Below are positions 16,050-26,800 of a DNA stretch of 64,000 nt, piece after piece. Source of the stretch: an uncultured Lachnospiraceae bacterium (GTDB taxonomy: Bacteria; Bacillota; Clostridia; Lachnospirales; Lachnospiraceae); contig CANBFE010000011.1 in the NCBI GenBank assembly GCA_947367855.1, forward strand, positions 40,980 to 104,979, read 5' to 3'. Under the pieces are notes generated by a model. It made no database searches, had not been told where the DNA came from, and saw only the letters and a list, made by a program, of their open reading frames with translations. The translations under genes were made by a program, and so were the position numbers. Position 1 is the first letter of the stretch. Every line of letters begins with the position of its first letter.

Positions 16050-18344
16050 CTATTTGGTCTCCCCCACATAAATCTTAACGCGGTTCTGAATGATTCCCGC
16101 CACTTCGTCCACGGATTTCTGTCCCTTGAAGAATGCTTCCGCTTCCTCATTTATAATCTTTGTAATCTCGTCGTTACTGTTGTAGGACACCGGCCTGGCT
16201 TCATTCATCAGTTCAAGCACTTTGTCTACTTCCTCCTGGGTGGGCAGACGATAGGTATAACTCCAACCGTCCTCATATCCTATGGAAGAAGTACCCTGGC
16301 TGAGAATCGGCTCTCCGTTCTCATCCAACAGGGGTTCACCGTTCTCGTCCGTGATATACTCCGGCTCCACAGCTTTCTTTGCCATCTCCTCCAGTTTTGA
16401 TTTGACTGTGGGGAACCCGTTCCGGTAACGGTCGTCCTTCTCTTCCGTCAGGATGCCTTCCAAAAACTCCCATGCGCCTTCCTTGTGGGCGCATTTTGTC
16501 GTAATGCCATAAGCCTCTCCTGTGGTAAGGGCATGCCCTCCGGTACCGTCCACAGTGGGGAATCCGATACAGGCATATTCCCCCTTGAAGATTTCATCAT
16601 ACATCTGAAGCTGTTCAAAATCATAGAGATACACCGCAGCCAGCAGCACTTCCCCGTTCTGGATTCTGGTGGGTTCCGAGTCCACCCCCTCTTCCCAGTC
16701 TACTTCATCCGGAAATTTATTTACGAACTGCAGTATGTTTTTAAACGCATCAGAGTCAAAGCTGCATTCTCCCGTGTTCCAGTCAACGAAAGAATCTTCA
16801 TTAAACATCATGGCCGTCTGCAGAATATACTGTTTGGAAACCCTGTCAAACAGCTCCGCATCCGGATGCTCCTCCGCAAGTGTCATCAGCTCCTCCAGTG
16901 TCCATCCGCTCTTATTTCCCACCATGGAAGCAGAACCCACCACAGTCTGCATGTTAAAATAGGACGGGATGCTCACCAACGCGCCGTTAAAAGTATAGGC
17001 ATCCAGGATATTTTCCACAAAATCCGCCCGGTTCAGCCGACTGCTCTTCTCCAGGTAAGGACTCAGATCCTCCAGAATCCCCTTGGCTGCCAACTGGTTT
17101 GCGTTCAGACTGGACAGATCAATCATGTCCGGACAGTTGGCAGAGGTCAGATCATTGTTCAGATTGGTCAGGGCATCCGACCAGGTATTCTCGTTAAAAT
17201 TGTCATAGTTCACATATTCCCTGACGGAAATATGGTACTGGGAACTGGCCTTGTTAAACTTTACGGCCTTGGCCTGCAGGTTATAGGAGCCGCCCATGGT
17301 TGCAATGGTAATGGTCTCCTTTTGGGGTACCTCCTCGGCCTTTTTCTTCGTCAGCAGGGCGATACCGCTGTCCCCGTTCTCCCAGTCCTCTATGACGGCG
17401 ACGATCCTGCCATCCTCCATTTCGCTGATTGTCCTCACATTGCCGCCGTTGATATCGCTGTCCAGCCAGTCAAACAGATATTCCTTCTTCTGATTGTTAA
17501 GATTATATCCGTACAGGGAGGAATTGTCCGTCAACAGAAAATCAAAATCCACCCCCTGGGTAAACTTACTGTTTCCCGGGAATCCCTCATAAACCGCACC
17601 TGTTTTTCTGCCGTCAAAATCCACCTCTGTAAGGGTATAACTGCTGTTGTTTCCATCATAGCTGTTGTACCCCAGGTATACCTTGCCGTCCCTGCCGCAG
17701 GCCATTCTGTCAATCCAGACGTTTGCGCCGTCCAGATTCACCTGCCCTTTGCCGTTTCCATCCGCATCATAGAGCCAGATCACTCCCTCTCCGCTGACAT
17801 ACAGCCGGCCTTCGCCGTCAGCCACCAGGCCATCCACATAGGTATCACCCCACTGTTCCGTAGTGTCCTGGGAAAAAATCTGGGTTCCCTGGGCATCAAA
17901 CTTATTCAGGGCCTTCGAGCTTTCACTGTAATCCTCAGAATAGAAATCCACTACGGCATAGAAGCTTCCGTCCTCCAGGAAATAAGTCTGGTTGATACTC
18001 GGGTTTGTGTTCTCCCCGGACCAGACAATGGGAGTGGAGGACTGGGACTTGTCAGTCAGAGAGTATCTGCATATGCTCTGGGAGCTGCCTGCCTCCTCAT
18101 CCCAGTCCCAGGCAATGTAATAAACGTTATTTCCCACGATCTGCATCTGGTAATAGCTGACATTCTCCCCTTCCACGGTAAGAAATTCCGGCACATATGC
18201 CCATTCCTTCTCCTGTGTCCCGCTGCCGGGCTCCCCTGTCTTTCCGCATGCCGCCAGGGAAAATGCCAGCGCGGCGGAAACCGCTGCCGCCCCCAGACGC
18301 CGTGATGGTAAACCCTTCAAAGCTTTCTTAATCCTTATCCTCAT
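16050..18344 (-). CDS. Lipoprotein: beta-propeller-like domain plus extracellular solute-binding domain
   Basis: This 764-residue lipoprotein has a signal peptide ending in lipobox SLAAC (Cys33). Residues of about 50-330 are repeated strands typical of a propeller (EGRLYVSGEGVIWLYDADG, DGKVYLGYNSYDG). The binding-protein domain follows from about residue 345 (ITIATMGGSYNLQAKAVKFN, CPDMIDLSSLNANQLAAKG), and the C-terminus (FFKGQKSVDEVAGIIQNR) matches the last gene of the operon. The two are therefore paralogues bracketing one operon, here as the first gene. It should capture a ligand for the two permeases that follow. The ligand is unknown. Confidence 0.87.
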   Translation of the reverse strand: MRIRIKKALKGLPSRRLGAAAVSAALAFSLAACGKTGEPGSGTQEKEWAYVPEFLTVEGENVSYYQMQIVGNNVYYIAWDWDEEAGSSQSICRYSLTDKSQSSTPIVWSGENTNPSINQTYFLEDGSFYAVVDFYSEDYSESSKALNKFDAQGTQIFSQDTTEQWGDTYVDGLVADGEGRLYVSGEGVIWLYDADGNGKGQVNLDGANVWIDRMACGRDGKVYLGYNSYDGNNSSYTLTEVDFDGRKTGAVYEGFPGNSKFTQGVDFDFLLTDNSSLYGYNLNNQKKEYLFDWLDSDINGGNVRTISEMEDGRIVAVIEDWENGDSGIALLTKKKAEEVPQKETITIATMGGSYNLQAKAVKFNKASSQYHISVREYVNYDNFNENTWSDALTNLNNDLTSANCPDMIDLSSLNANQLAAKGILEDLSPYLEKSSRLNRADFVENILDAYTFNGALVSIPSYFNMQTVVGSASMVGNKSGWTLEELMTLAEEHPDAELFDRVSKQYILQTAMMFNEDSFVDWNTGECSFDSDAFKNILQFVNKFPDEVDWEEGVDSEPTRIQNGEVLLAAVYLYDFEQLQMYDEIFKGEYACIGFPTVDGTGGHALTTGEAYGITTKCAHKEGAWEFLEGILTEEKDDRYRNGFPTVKSKLEEMAKKAVEPEYITDENGEPLLDENGEPILSQGTSSIGYEDGWSYTYRLPTQEEVDKVLELMNEARPVSYNSNDEITKIINEEAEAFFKGQKSVDEVAGIIQNRVKIYVGETK

Positions 18345-18559
18345 ATTATGTCACGTTCCTTCCTGCATCTAATTCCCCAGGCCTCTCTGCGGCCTCCTGC
18401 CCATAAACCTGCAGGCGCCAACAGGAAAATACCCAATACACGGCCTGCGGAATGCCACATATTGAGTATATCATACTATTTTGAAAATGCACCTTAAGAT
18501 TTTATGAATTACAGCCTGAAAATACCTAAAAATGCAATAATTCTGTAACAGATACCCTG

Positions 18560-19360
18560 TTATTTTACCCGGATATAATACTTGCGCAGCTCCCGTACCC
18601 TCTTCCTGTACCGCATCATGCTTCCCAGATGATTGTAGAACCAGAATCCGTCCACCAACAGACTGTTGGCCCTGCCGATTTTCTGCTTTGTAGTGCGCTG
18701 GTAATATTCTCCGCCGCATGCGCAGGCCTGGTTCCCCTTCTCTCTGACCAGTCTGATCAAATCCGATTCACAGGTAATTTCTCCATGAAATTCCGTATAT
18801 GCAAGTCCCACACAGTCCGGCTTATGGGCATCGCTTCCCCCAAAGACAGGCTTTCCATACATTTCCGCAATGGCCAGGGCCCCTGCATTGCTTTCCGGCG
18901 CCTCGCAGGCGTTGAATCCCTCCAGAAAGTCAAATTTATCCATCACTGCAAGCTGGTTCCTGTGTTTCCTGGTATTGGTGATGCTCAGGTACTTCTCCCC
19001 GCAGGGATGGGCCGGTCCCAGAATCCCTCCGTTTTTGTGGACGATATCGATGAGGAACTGCACCGGAAGTCCCCTGAGCTCCAGGATTTTCAGCTTTACG
19101 TTTTCCGGCATGATCACCAGAATATGTCCCGCGTCTATGGTGTCATATTCCACCCCCTTCAGCACAAGAAAACCTTTGTCGCGTCCCTCTGCCCTTATCT
19201 TTTTCCAGACGCGGTACCCCTTATAGGAGTCGTGGTCGCTGACAAGCATACCGTCGAACCCTTTCTCCCTCAGCGCAGCCGCAAACTCCTCAATGGGCAC
19301 CTTTCCGTCCAGAGAACCTTCCTTTGTGTGACAATGCATATCAAACTTCATTTTCCGCAT
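18560..19360 (-). CDS. PHP-domain metal-dependent phosphoesterase
   Basis: This 266-residue protein has the PHP metal motifs DMHCHTKEGS (His9, His11), SDHDSYKGY, GPAHPCGE and GGSDAHKPD. PHP domains hydrolyse phosphoesters using two or three metals; this stand-alone class is common in Firmicutes and mostly uncharacterised. AAGGGAAGG precedes the ATG; an ATG three codons later is an alternative. The gene starts nine bases after the FtsX-type permease gene and so is probably in the same transcript. The C-terminus is strongly basic. Confidence 0.82.
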   Translation of the reverse strand: MRKMKFDMHCHTKEGSLDGKVPIEEFAAALREKGFDGMLVSDHDSYKGYRVWKKIRAEGRDKGFLVLKGVEYDTIDAGHILVIMPENVKLKILELRGLPVQFLIDIVHKNGGILGPAHPCGEKYLSITNTRKHRNQLAVMDKFDFLEGFNACEAPESNAGALAIAEMYGKPVFGGSDAHKPDCVGLAYTEFHGEITCESDLIRLVREKGNQACACGGEYYQRTTKQKIGRANSLLVDGFWFYNHLGSMMRYRKRVRELRKYYIRVK

Positions 19361-19369
19361 CCTTCCCTT

Positions 19370-22300
19370 CTAATCCACACTCTTCAGTGATTCCGTCATG
19401 CTGATCCTGTCCAGTTTTCCTTCCATGACCTTGTTTACGCACCATGCAAAGCCAAGTGTCAGCAGTCCGCTGTACACATAGCTCACAGGTTTCACACGGA
19501 TGTCAAATGACATCAGATCCACCCTGATCTCATGCATCACAAAAATATGCAGGAAATATCCCATCACCATTCCACAGGCCATTCCCAGCGCTGCCAGCAT
19601 GATATTCTCCCGAAAGACATATGCTGCAGTCTCCCGTTTGTAAAAACCAAGTACCTTGATTGTGGCTATTTCCCGGACCCTCTCCGTTATATTGATATTG
19701 GTGAGGTTGTACAGCACAATGAACGCCAGTCCTGCTGCACAGACAATTACCACCACGACGATGATGTCCAGACTGGCCATCATATTCCCGATCCTGTCCA
19801 TGAAATCCTCATTTACAGTCACATTCGCCACCTGTCCAAGCTTCATCAGCTCCGCGGAAAGCCCGTGGGCATCTGCAGTGTCCTCCCCTGCAGCAGTCAT
19901 ATTGAGATATACCGTCTTCTTCTCCGGTTCCTCCCCTGTGATTTTCCTCCAGGCATCCTCGGAAATATGAACGTAATTATAAATATAGTTTTCGCAGATT
20001 CCGGATACCGTAACTGTAAATGTGGCCAGGTTCTCGTCCCGCAGCGTTATCCGGTCACCCACGCTGACCTTGTAATCTTCCGCCAGCCGGTCTGTGATAA
20101 CCGCCTCTCCCTCCCCCGGGTACGGAATCGCTTCCCCTTTTCTTGTGTGAAGATTCAGAAAGGGCTTCATTCCCTCTTCTGTTCCCACCACCAGGTAAAC
20201 GGATTTCACACCTTCCTCAGAGACAAAATCCATATTCCGCTCCATGGCAAAGGTATATTCCGCCACGCCCTCCAGACTGTCCAGTTCCTCCTGAAAGTCC
20301 TGGTCTGCGGCTTCCTTCAGGGAAATTCCGATATCATAGGTCTGGATTTCCCGAAACTGCATGTATGCCACATCCGCAATGGAATCCTTTATGCCAAAGC
20401 CTGTTACAAGCAGGGCCGTACAGCCGCTGATTCCGATCACCATCATAAACAGCCTCTTCTTGTACCGGAAAATGTTGCGCAGGGAAACCTTTCGCAGAAA
20501 TCCCAGGCGCTTCCACACAAAGGAAATCCTCTCCAGCAGCACGCGCCTGCCTGCCCTGGGGGCTTTGGGCCGCATCAGCGCTGCCGCCACCTCCCTCAGT
20601 TCCACCCTGCAGGACAGCCATGTGGCGCCGATGGAACACAGCAGGGACACAGTCAGGGAAATCAGGGCCATCTTCCAGTCAAAGACATATACAATGGCAT
20701 CCGCCCTGTACATCATGCCATAACAAAACCATATGATCCTGGGAAAAGCCCATGTCCCCGCCAAAAAGCCGAAGACACAGCCTGACAGCGCCGCAAGCCC
20801 GGAATAGATCATATACTTTGCCATAATGGTAATCTCCCCATAGCCCAGAGCTTTCAGAACGCCGATCTGGGTTCTCTGTTCCTCCACCATACGGTTCATT
20901 GTGGTAATGCATACCAGCGCAGCCACCAGAAAAAAGAAGACCGGGAAAATATTGGCAATCCCTTCTATAATATTCGAATCATTTTGAAAACAGACATAAC
21001 CTATATTGGTATCCCTTCCCAGCACATAGACATCCGGCTCCTCCAGATCCGCAAGCCTGCTCTCCGCATCCGCAAGTTCCGCCTCTGCCTCTGCTATCCG
21101 GGTATCGAATTCCTTTTCCGCCTCCTCGTACTCGTTCTTTCCCTGCGCAAACTCTGCTTCCTTTTCCTCCAGGACAGCGCGCCCTTCCTCCAGTTCTTTT
21201 TTTCCTTCAGCCAGGGCCTCTTCTCCCTCTGCCAGTTCCTCCCTGGCCTGCTCCAGGGCTTTTCTCCCGTCTGCAATTTCCTTTTTTCCATCCGCCAGGG
21301 CAATCTGTCCGTCCGAGAGCTGCTGCTTAGCATCCGCCAGGGCCAGCCAGCCGTTGTTGAGCTGCTGCTCCGACTCCACCACCTGCTGCCATGCCGACTC
21401 CAGCTGCTGTTCTCCTTCCGCCAGCTGGGCTTCCTTCTCCGCCAGCCGCTGCTGATATCCTGCAAGGGTCTGTTCTCCGCTCTCAATAAGGGCAGCCGCC
21501 ACATTATAGGCCTCCCCGGATATCTCACCGGCGTCCACCTTTGCCTGCAGATCCGCTTTCTGCCTGGCCAGCTCCTGGGACTGTATCTCAATCTGGGTCT
21601 TTGCCTCCAAAACCAGAGTCTTCATGGTTTCCACGGATTCCTTCTTGCTCCGCCACTCCGCCTTGCCGTCCGCAAGCTGTCTCTCCCCGCTTCTGAGAGT
21701 CACCTCACTGCTGTCCACAAGCTTCTTGGCCTCAGCCAGTTCCGTTTCCTTCTCCTTCAGGGTCGCCTCCCCCTGATTCAGCTCCGCTTCCTTTTCCTTC
21801 AGGAGCGCTTTTGCCCCGTCTATTTCCGCCTGGTTCTCTCTTATCTCCTCTTCTCCCTCTTCCAGCTCCCTTCTGGCATCCGCAAGCTGCGCCTCTGCCT
21901 CCTCCAGTGTTTTGGCTGCATCCGCAAGTTCTCTTTCTCCCTGGGCCTTTTTCTCCTCCAGTTCACTGCGGCCCTGAGCGATCTCTTCCCCGGTGTCTCC
22001 CCGGAGCTTTTCATATCTGGCAAGAGCCTCCTCCAGGACCAGTTTCTCCCAGATTCTCTCCTTCTCCTCCATGAAATCATCATATTCCTGACTGTAAAGA
22101 CCGTAATCCCTGTCAAATTTCACATAGATATCCGTGTAATACTCCGTGCTGAAGCCCTCCGGCAGAAGACCGATAAAGCCGTCCAGACGGCCTGTTCCCA
22201 GAGTGGTATTTCCCCGCTCATACTGCAGGTATAGCGGCGACTGTACCAGTCCCACCACCGTATATTCCCTGCAGGTAAAATGCTCCAGATCCTCCTGCGC

Positions 22301-22771
22301 ATTGTCCTCCGACAGGTAAATGGTACTGCCGATATCGGACTTCCCCAGCATCCCGCTGTCTGCCACGCACTCGTTCTCCTCCAGGGGCATCCTTCCGGAA
22401 ACCAGCTTCAGGGTATTCATGTCCTGCGTCACGCTGAAGGCCTTCACCACCCCCTGGCCTCCGTCCTCCAGATTGTACAGTATATCAAAGGAAACGCTTC
22501 CCTCCGCCGCTGCCACATCCCCGGCATTTTTGAAGGTATCAACATTTTCCTGCTCAAATCCAAGGGTGGAGACCAGGCGGAAGTCATAGAAGCCATGGTT
22601 GTTGAGGTATTCCCTCACAGTGGTAAGCATGGCTGTCTTCGTGACCTTCAGGCCCGCGAAAAAGCCCACGCCAAGGGCTGTAATGGCAAAGATCGCCATA
22701 AACCGGCCAAAGCTGGATTTGATCTCCCTGAATGTAGTTTTCCTGATTCCCTGCATGCCATTGTTTCCCAT
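19370..22771 (-). CDS. FtsX-type ABC permease with very long extracellular coiled coil
   Basis: A protein of about 1133 residues. Order: a short cytoplasmic start, helix 1 (near 17-38), a MacB-like extracellular region, then from about residue 225 to 580 an almost uninterrupted Glu/Ala/Lys/Gln/Leu-rich coiled coil, then an FtsX block of three helices, a second extracellular core, and a second FtsX block ending near the C-terminus. This is the full two-FtsX layout with a coiled-coil insert, seen in Firmicute permeases of unknown substrate. Start ATG 22771 has GGAG six bases upstream; a GTG at 22810 is a weaker alternative. Its ATPase partner is encoded just upstream. The coiled coil could reach through the cell wall. 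Confidence 0.87.
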   Translation of the reverse strand: MGNNGMQGIRKTTFREIKSSFGRFMAIFAITALGVGFFAGLKVTKTAMLTTVREYLNNHGFYDFRLVSTLGFEQENVDTFKNAGDVAAAEGSVSFDILYNLEDGGQGVVKAFSVTQDMNTLKLVSGRMPLEENECVADSGMLGKSDIGSTIYLSEDNAQEDLEHFTCREYTVVGLVQSPLYLQYERGNTTLGTGRLDGFIGLLPEGFSTEYYTDIYVKFDRDYGLYSQEYDDFMEEKERIWEKLVLEEALARYEKLRGDTGEEIAQGRSELEEKKAQGERELADAAKTLEEAEAQLADARRELEEGEEEIRENQAEIDGAKALLKEKEAELNQGEATLKEKETELAEAKKLVDSSEVTLRSGERQLADGKAEWRSKKESVETMKTLVLEAKTQIEIQSQELARQKADLQAKVDAGEISGEAYNVAAALIESGEQTLAGYQQRLAEKEAQLAEGEQQLESAWQQVVESEQQLNNGWLALADAKQQLSDGQIALADGKKEIADGRKALEQAREELAEGEEALAEGKKELEEGRAVLEEKEAEFAQGKNEYEEAEKEFDTRIAEAEAELADAESRLADLEEPDVYVLGRDTNIGYVCFQNDSNIIEGIANIFPVFFFLVAALVCITTMNRMVEEQRTQIGVLKALGYGEITIMAKYMIYSGLAALSGCVFGFLAGTWAFPRIIWFCYGMMYRADAIVYVFDWKMALISLTVSLLCSIGATWLSCRVELREVAAALMRPKAPRAGRRVLLERISFVWKRLGFLRKVSLRNIFRYKKRLFMMVIGISGCTALLVTGFGIKDSIADVAYMQFREIQTYDIGISLKEAADQDFQEELDSLEGVAEYTFAMERNMDFVSEEGVKSVYLVVGTEEGMKPFLNLHTRKGEAIPYPGEGEAVITDRLAEDYKVSVGDRITLRDENLATFTVTVSGICENYIYNYVHISEDAWRKITGEEPEKKTVYLNMTAAGEDTADAHGLSAELMKLGQVANVTVNEDFMDRIGNMMASLDIIVVVVIVCAAGLAFIVLYNLTNINITERVREIATIKVLGFYKRETAAYVFRENIMLAALGMACGMVMGYFLHIFVMHEIRVDLMSFDIRVKPVSYVYSGLLTLGFAWCVNKVMEGKLDRISMTESLKSVD

Positions 22772-22855
22772 CCGACTCTCCAGCCATCCTTCCGTCTCCC
22801 GCAAAACCACACCTGCAGTTCCCTGTCCTCCTTCCGCAGGAATAAGGCAGCAGGA

Positions 22856-23560
22856 TCACCACTCAATATCCGCCACATCCACGATATTTTTATTCAGGAC
22901 CATATCCGCAACGGTACCGCTTTTCACGGTGATAATGCGGTCAGCCATGGCGGTCAGCGCCTGGTTATGCGTGATGACAATGACGGTTTTTCCCGTTTCC
23001 CTGCAGGTATTCTGTAAAAGCTTCAGCACTGCCTTTCCCGTGTTGTAATCCAACGCTCCCGTGGGCTCGTCGCACAGAAGAATCTTGGGGTTCTTAGCCA
23101 GGGCCCTGGCAATGGCCACCCTCTGCTGTTCGCCTCCGGAAAGCTGCGCGGGAAAATTCCCCGCCCTCTCTTTCAGGCCCACTTCCTCCAGGACGGTTGC
23201 CGCATCCAACGGATTTCTGCAGATCTGCGCCGCCAGCTCCACGTTTTCCAGGGCCGTCAGATTCTGCACCAGATTGTAAAACTGAAACACAAAGCCCACG
23301 TCATACCGCCTGTAGGTGGTGAGCTGCTTTTTCTGGAAAGCGGAGACCTCCGCCCCGTCCAGGAATACTTTTCCGCCGGAAAGTGTATCCATCCCGCCCA
23401 GAATATTCAGAATTGTAGTCTTTCCTGCTCCGGAAGCGCCCACTATCACGCAGAATTCCCCTTTTTCAATCTGAAAATTCACTTCGTGAAGCGCCTGAAT
23501 CTCCACTTCCCCTGTCTTATATATCTTGCTCACATTTTCGAAACTCACGAAAGCGCCCAT
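22856..23560 (-). CDS. ABC transporter ATP-binding protein (LolD/MacB type)
   Basis: This 234-residue ATPase has Walker A GASGAGKTT (41-49), Q-loop VFQFYNL, signature LSGGEQQR (140-147) and Walker B LLCDEPTGALD (161-171). The sequence style is that of ATPases working with FtsX/MacB-type permeases, and the giant FtsX permease gene follows 84 bases downstream. It is the first gene of the operon ATPase-permease-PHP protein. The ribosome site is weak (GGGATG). Confidence 0.93.
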   Translation of the reverse strand: MGAFVSFENVSKIYKTGEVEIQALHEVNFQIEKGEFCVIVGASGAGKTTILNILGGMDTLSGGKVFLDGAEVSAFQKKQLTTYRRYDVGFVFQFYNLVQNLTALENVELAAQICRNPLDAATVLEEVGLKERAGNFPAQLSGGEQQRVAIARALAKNPKILLCDEPTGALDYNTGKAVLKLLQNTCRETGKTVIVITHNQALTAMADRIITVKSGTVADMVLNKNIVDVADIEW

Positions 23561-23627
23561 ACAAATTCATCCCAATCCCTGTCTGAGTCTGCCTGTTTTC
23601 GGTTGTTTTCTTCCACAAACATGATAC

Positions 23628-23657
23628 ATTATAACATAGATTTCAGATTCTGCCCAA
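23628..23657 (-). promoter_or_regulatory. Predicted promoter of the ATPase-FtsX-PHP operon
   Basis: On the minus strand TTGGGC (23652-23657) and a perfect TATAAT (23628-23633) are separated by 18 bases, 67 bases before the ATPase start. Confidence 0.55.
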
Positions 23658-23738
23658 TAGAATTTATCTCCTGATTTGTTAAATTTTCGTGTCTTTTACA
23701 ACTTTTATCTCAATTTCCAATATCCTTCCTGTTCCACC

Positions 23739-23767
23739 TTTTCATCTTCCCTGCTTTTTGGTATAAT
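23739..23767 (+). promoter_or_regulatory. Predicted promoter of the glycosyltransferase gene
   Basis: A perfect TATAAT (23762-23767) is preceded at 17 bases by TTTTCA. The start codon is 35 bases downstream, with GGAGG six bases before it. Confidence 0.5.
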
Positions 23768-23802
23768 GAGCTGGTAAAAATATAAAGTACCGGAGGTTGC
23801 GT

Positions 23803-26800
23803 ATGCTGTTCATTCACTTTTCTGCCCTTGCGGGTTTCCTCCTTTTCCTGGCCTGCCGCAAAGGAATGGGCCTGTCCAAAAAAATGCCCAAATGCAGTAT
23901 TTTCATTCTTGTTGCGGCGGCATTTATCCTTCGTCTGCTGGCGGCGGCCCTCTCCAGGGGCTTTGACAATGACACCGCCTGCTTTGCGGCATGGGCGGAC
24001 AGGATTTTCCAGGTGCATCCCTCCGGTTTTTATTCCCCGGACCAGTTTACGGATTATCCCCCGGGCTACATGTATGTGCTCTGGCTCATCGGAGGAATCC
24101 GGCACCTGTCCGGCATAGAATATTATTCCGCACTCCATCTGATGCTGCTCCGGCTTCCCTCCATTTTCTGCGACATTTTCTGCGGACTGCTGCTATTCAG
24201 GGAAGCTTCCGGAAGACGGTCCGGCAGCGTCGGCTTTTTCCTGTGCGCCGCCTATCTGCTCAATCCTGCAGTCATTCTGAATTCCTCCGTATGGGGACAG
24301 GTGGATTCCATCCTGGCTCTGCTGGCAGCCCTTCTGTGTCTTTATCTTGTACGGGGCAGAATGTATGCGGCCTATATCGTTTTCGGCGCCGGGGTTCTGC
24401 TGAAGCCCCATATGCTGCTGTTCGCCCCGGTTCTCCTGGCAGGTTTTCTGGACAGGGTGCTTCCCCAAAAGCCTTCTCTTCCCTCCTTCCTGAAGGAGGC
24501 CGCCCACAACTGCCTGCAGATTCTCACCGTGGCCGCGGGAATGCTCATTCTCTGCCTGCCCTTTGGCCTGGAAAATGTCTGGGAACAGTATTTCAGCACT
24601 GTGGCGTCCTACCCCTATGCCGCCGTAAACGCCTGTAATTTCTGGGGCCTCCTGGGAATGAACTGGGTCAGCCAGGACACTGCCCTTCTGGGTATTCCCT
24701 GCCGTTTTTTCGGGGCTGCAGCCATTGCCGCAACCATAACTTTGGTTGTGTTTTTAAGCCTGCGCAACCGCAGGGACAGGGAGAAATACCCTTTTCTCGG
24801 CGCCCTGATGATCTTCTCCGTTTTCCTTTTCTCCGTGCGCATGCATGAGCGCTACCTGTATCCGGGTCTGCTCCTGCTGCTGCTGGCCTTTGTTTTCAGG
24901 CCTTCCCGCCTTATTTACCTGTGCTATGCCTGCTTTTCCGTGCTGCATTTTTACAATACGGCGGATGTGCTGTTCTTCTATGACCCCGGCGCATATGACA
25001 GAAAATCGCCTCTTATCCTTGCTGTCTCCGCAGGTATGCTGCTCTGCGGCGGCCTTCTGTTTTATACGGCTTACCGTTTCTATATCATGGGGAAAGAAGA
25101 ACCGGAAGTGTCTGCCGGGAAAAAGATCCATGCCCCCCGTCCCTCCCGCAGGGACGAGCCGCTGAGAAAGGCAGACCTTTTTATCATGACTGCCATCACC
25201 CTTCTCTACTCCTGTTTTGCCCTTTACGACCTGGGAGACATGCAGGCTCCCGCAACCTCCTATGACATGGCCCAGGGCCAGTCCCTGGAGTTTGATTTCG
25301 GCGACAGTGTCCCGGTATCCCTGGCCTACTACATTGCTCCATGGCAGGGCAGAACCTTCGCTCTGGAGGCAAAGCAGGAGGCTTCCCGGGAATGGCTTTC
25401 CTTTGGAAAGATTAAGCTGGAAAATGTCTTTACCTGGCAGACCCTCAGCCTGGACACGGGCATGCCCCATATTAAGCTGACCCTGGAAGATACCCGGGCA
25501 TCCCTTCTGGAATTTGTCTTCCTGGACGGGGACGGCAATCCGCTGGTTCCGGAATCCGCCTCCCCTTACCGGGAGCTTTTTGACGAGAGCAGCCTGTACC
25601 CGGGGGAAAGCAGCTTCCGGAACAGCATGTATTTTGACGAAATCTACCATGGGCGCACGGCCTGGGAATTCCTCCACGGGCTCACATCCTATGAAAATAC
25701 CCATCCCCCCCTGGGGAAGATTTTCATCTCCCTTGGGGTGGCTGTTTTTGGCATGAATCCTTTCGGATGGCGCATCGTGGGCACTCTCTTCGGCATCGCC
25801 ATGGTGCCTGTGTTCTACCTGTTTGCAAAACGCCTGTCCGGCAATACCCCCCTGGCCGCCCTGGCATGCATTCTGTTTTCCTTTGACTTTATGCATTTCA
25901 CCCAGACCAGGATCGCCACCATAGACGTGTACATAACCTTTTTCGTCCTGCTTATGTACTATTTCATGTATCGGTACAGCCGCCTGAGTTTCTATGACAC
26001 GGCCCTCGGGAAGACCCTGCTGCCTCTGGGCGCCTGCGGCGTGGCAATGAGTCTGGGAATCGCCTGCAAATGGACGGGCCTGTACGCGGGCTGCGGACTG
26101 GCGGTTATTTTCTTTGGAATATTGTATAGAAGATACCAGGAATACGTATATGCGAAAGAAAATCCTTCCGGAAAGACGGAGGGCATCAGCCACCGGCACA
26201 TCCTGGAATGCTTTTTTCCCGCCCTCCGGCGCACCATTCTGTTCTGCCTGGTGTTCTTTGTGGCGGTTCCGGTGACAGTCTACCTGCTTTCCTACCTTCC
26301 CTTCCGGGACTATTCCGACAGGGGACTTCTGGGCAGGGCTCTGTATAACCAGTACACCATGTTCAGCTACCACAGCAATCTCGAATCCCCCCACGCATTC
26401 TCCTCCCCCTGGTATGAGTGGCCCCTGATAAAACGGCCCATATGGTACTACTCACGCATAGTCACAAATACTGCAGCGAGCAGCCTCCGGGAGGGAATCA
26501 GCGCCTTCGGCAACCCGGCCGTCTGGTGGATGGGGATTCCGGCCTTCCTTTACATGCTCTGGCTGTGGGCCGTAAAAAAGGACGAAAAAGCAGCTTTTCT
26601 GGTCACCGGTTATCTGGCCCAGTACCTTCCCTGGTTTTTCGTCACAAGAGTCACCTTTATCTACCACTATTTCCCCAGCGTGCCCTTCCTGACGCTGATG
26701 ATCCTCCACGGCCTGCGCAGGGGAAAAGAAAAAGCCCCCCGTGCCTTTTCTGCCGTACTTATCCTGTACGGCGCTCTGGCGGTGGGACTGTTTCTTCTCT

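Noticed and set aside
16485..18305. 606-codon open frame on the plus strand
   Set aside because: It is exactly antisense to the lipoprotein gene, has no ribosome site or recognisable domain, and reflects codon bias of the real gene.
24754..26394. 546-codon minus-strand open frame
   Set aside because: Antisense to the double GT-C glycosyltransferase; the sense strand has clear motifs and a ribosome site.
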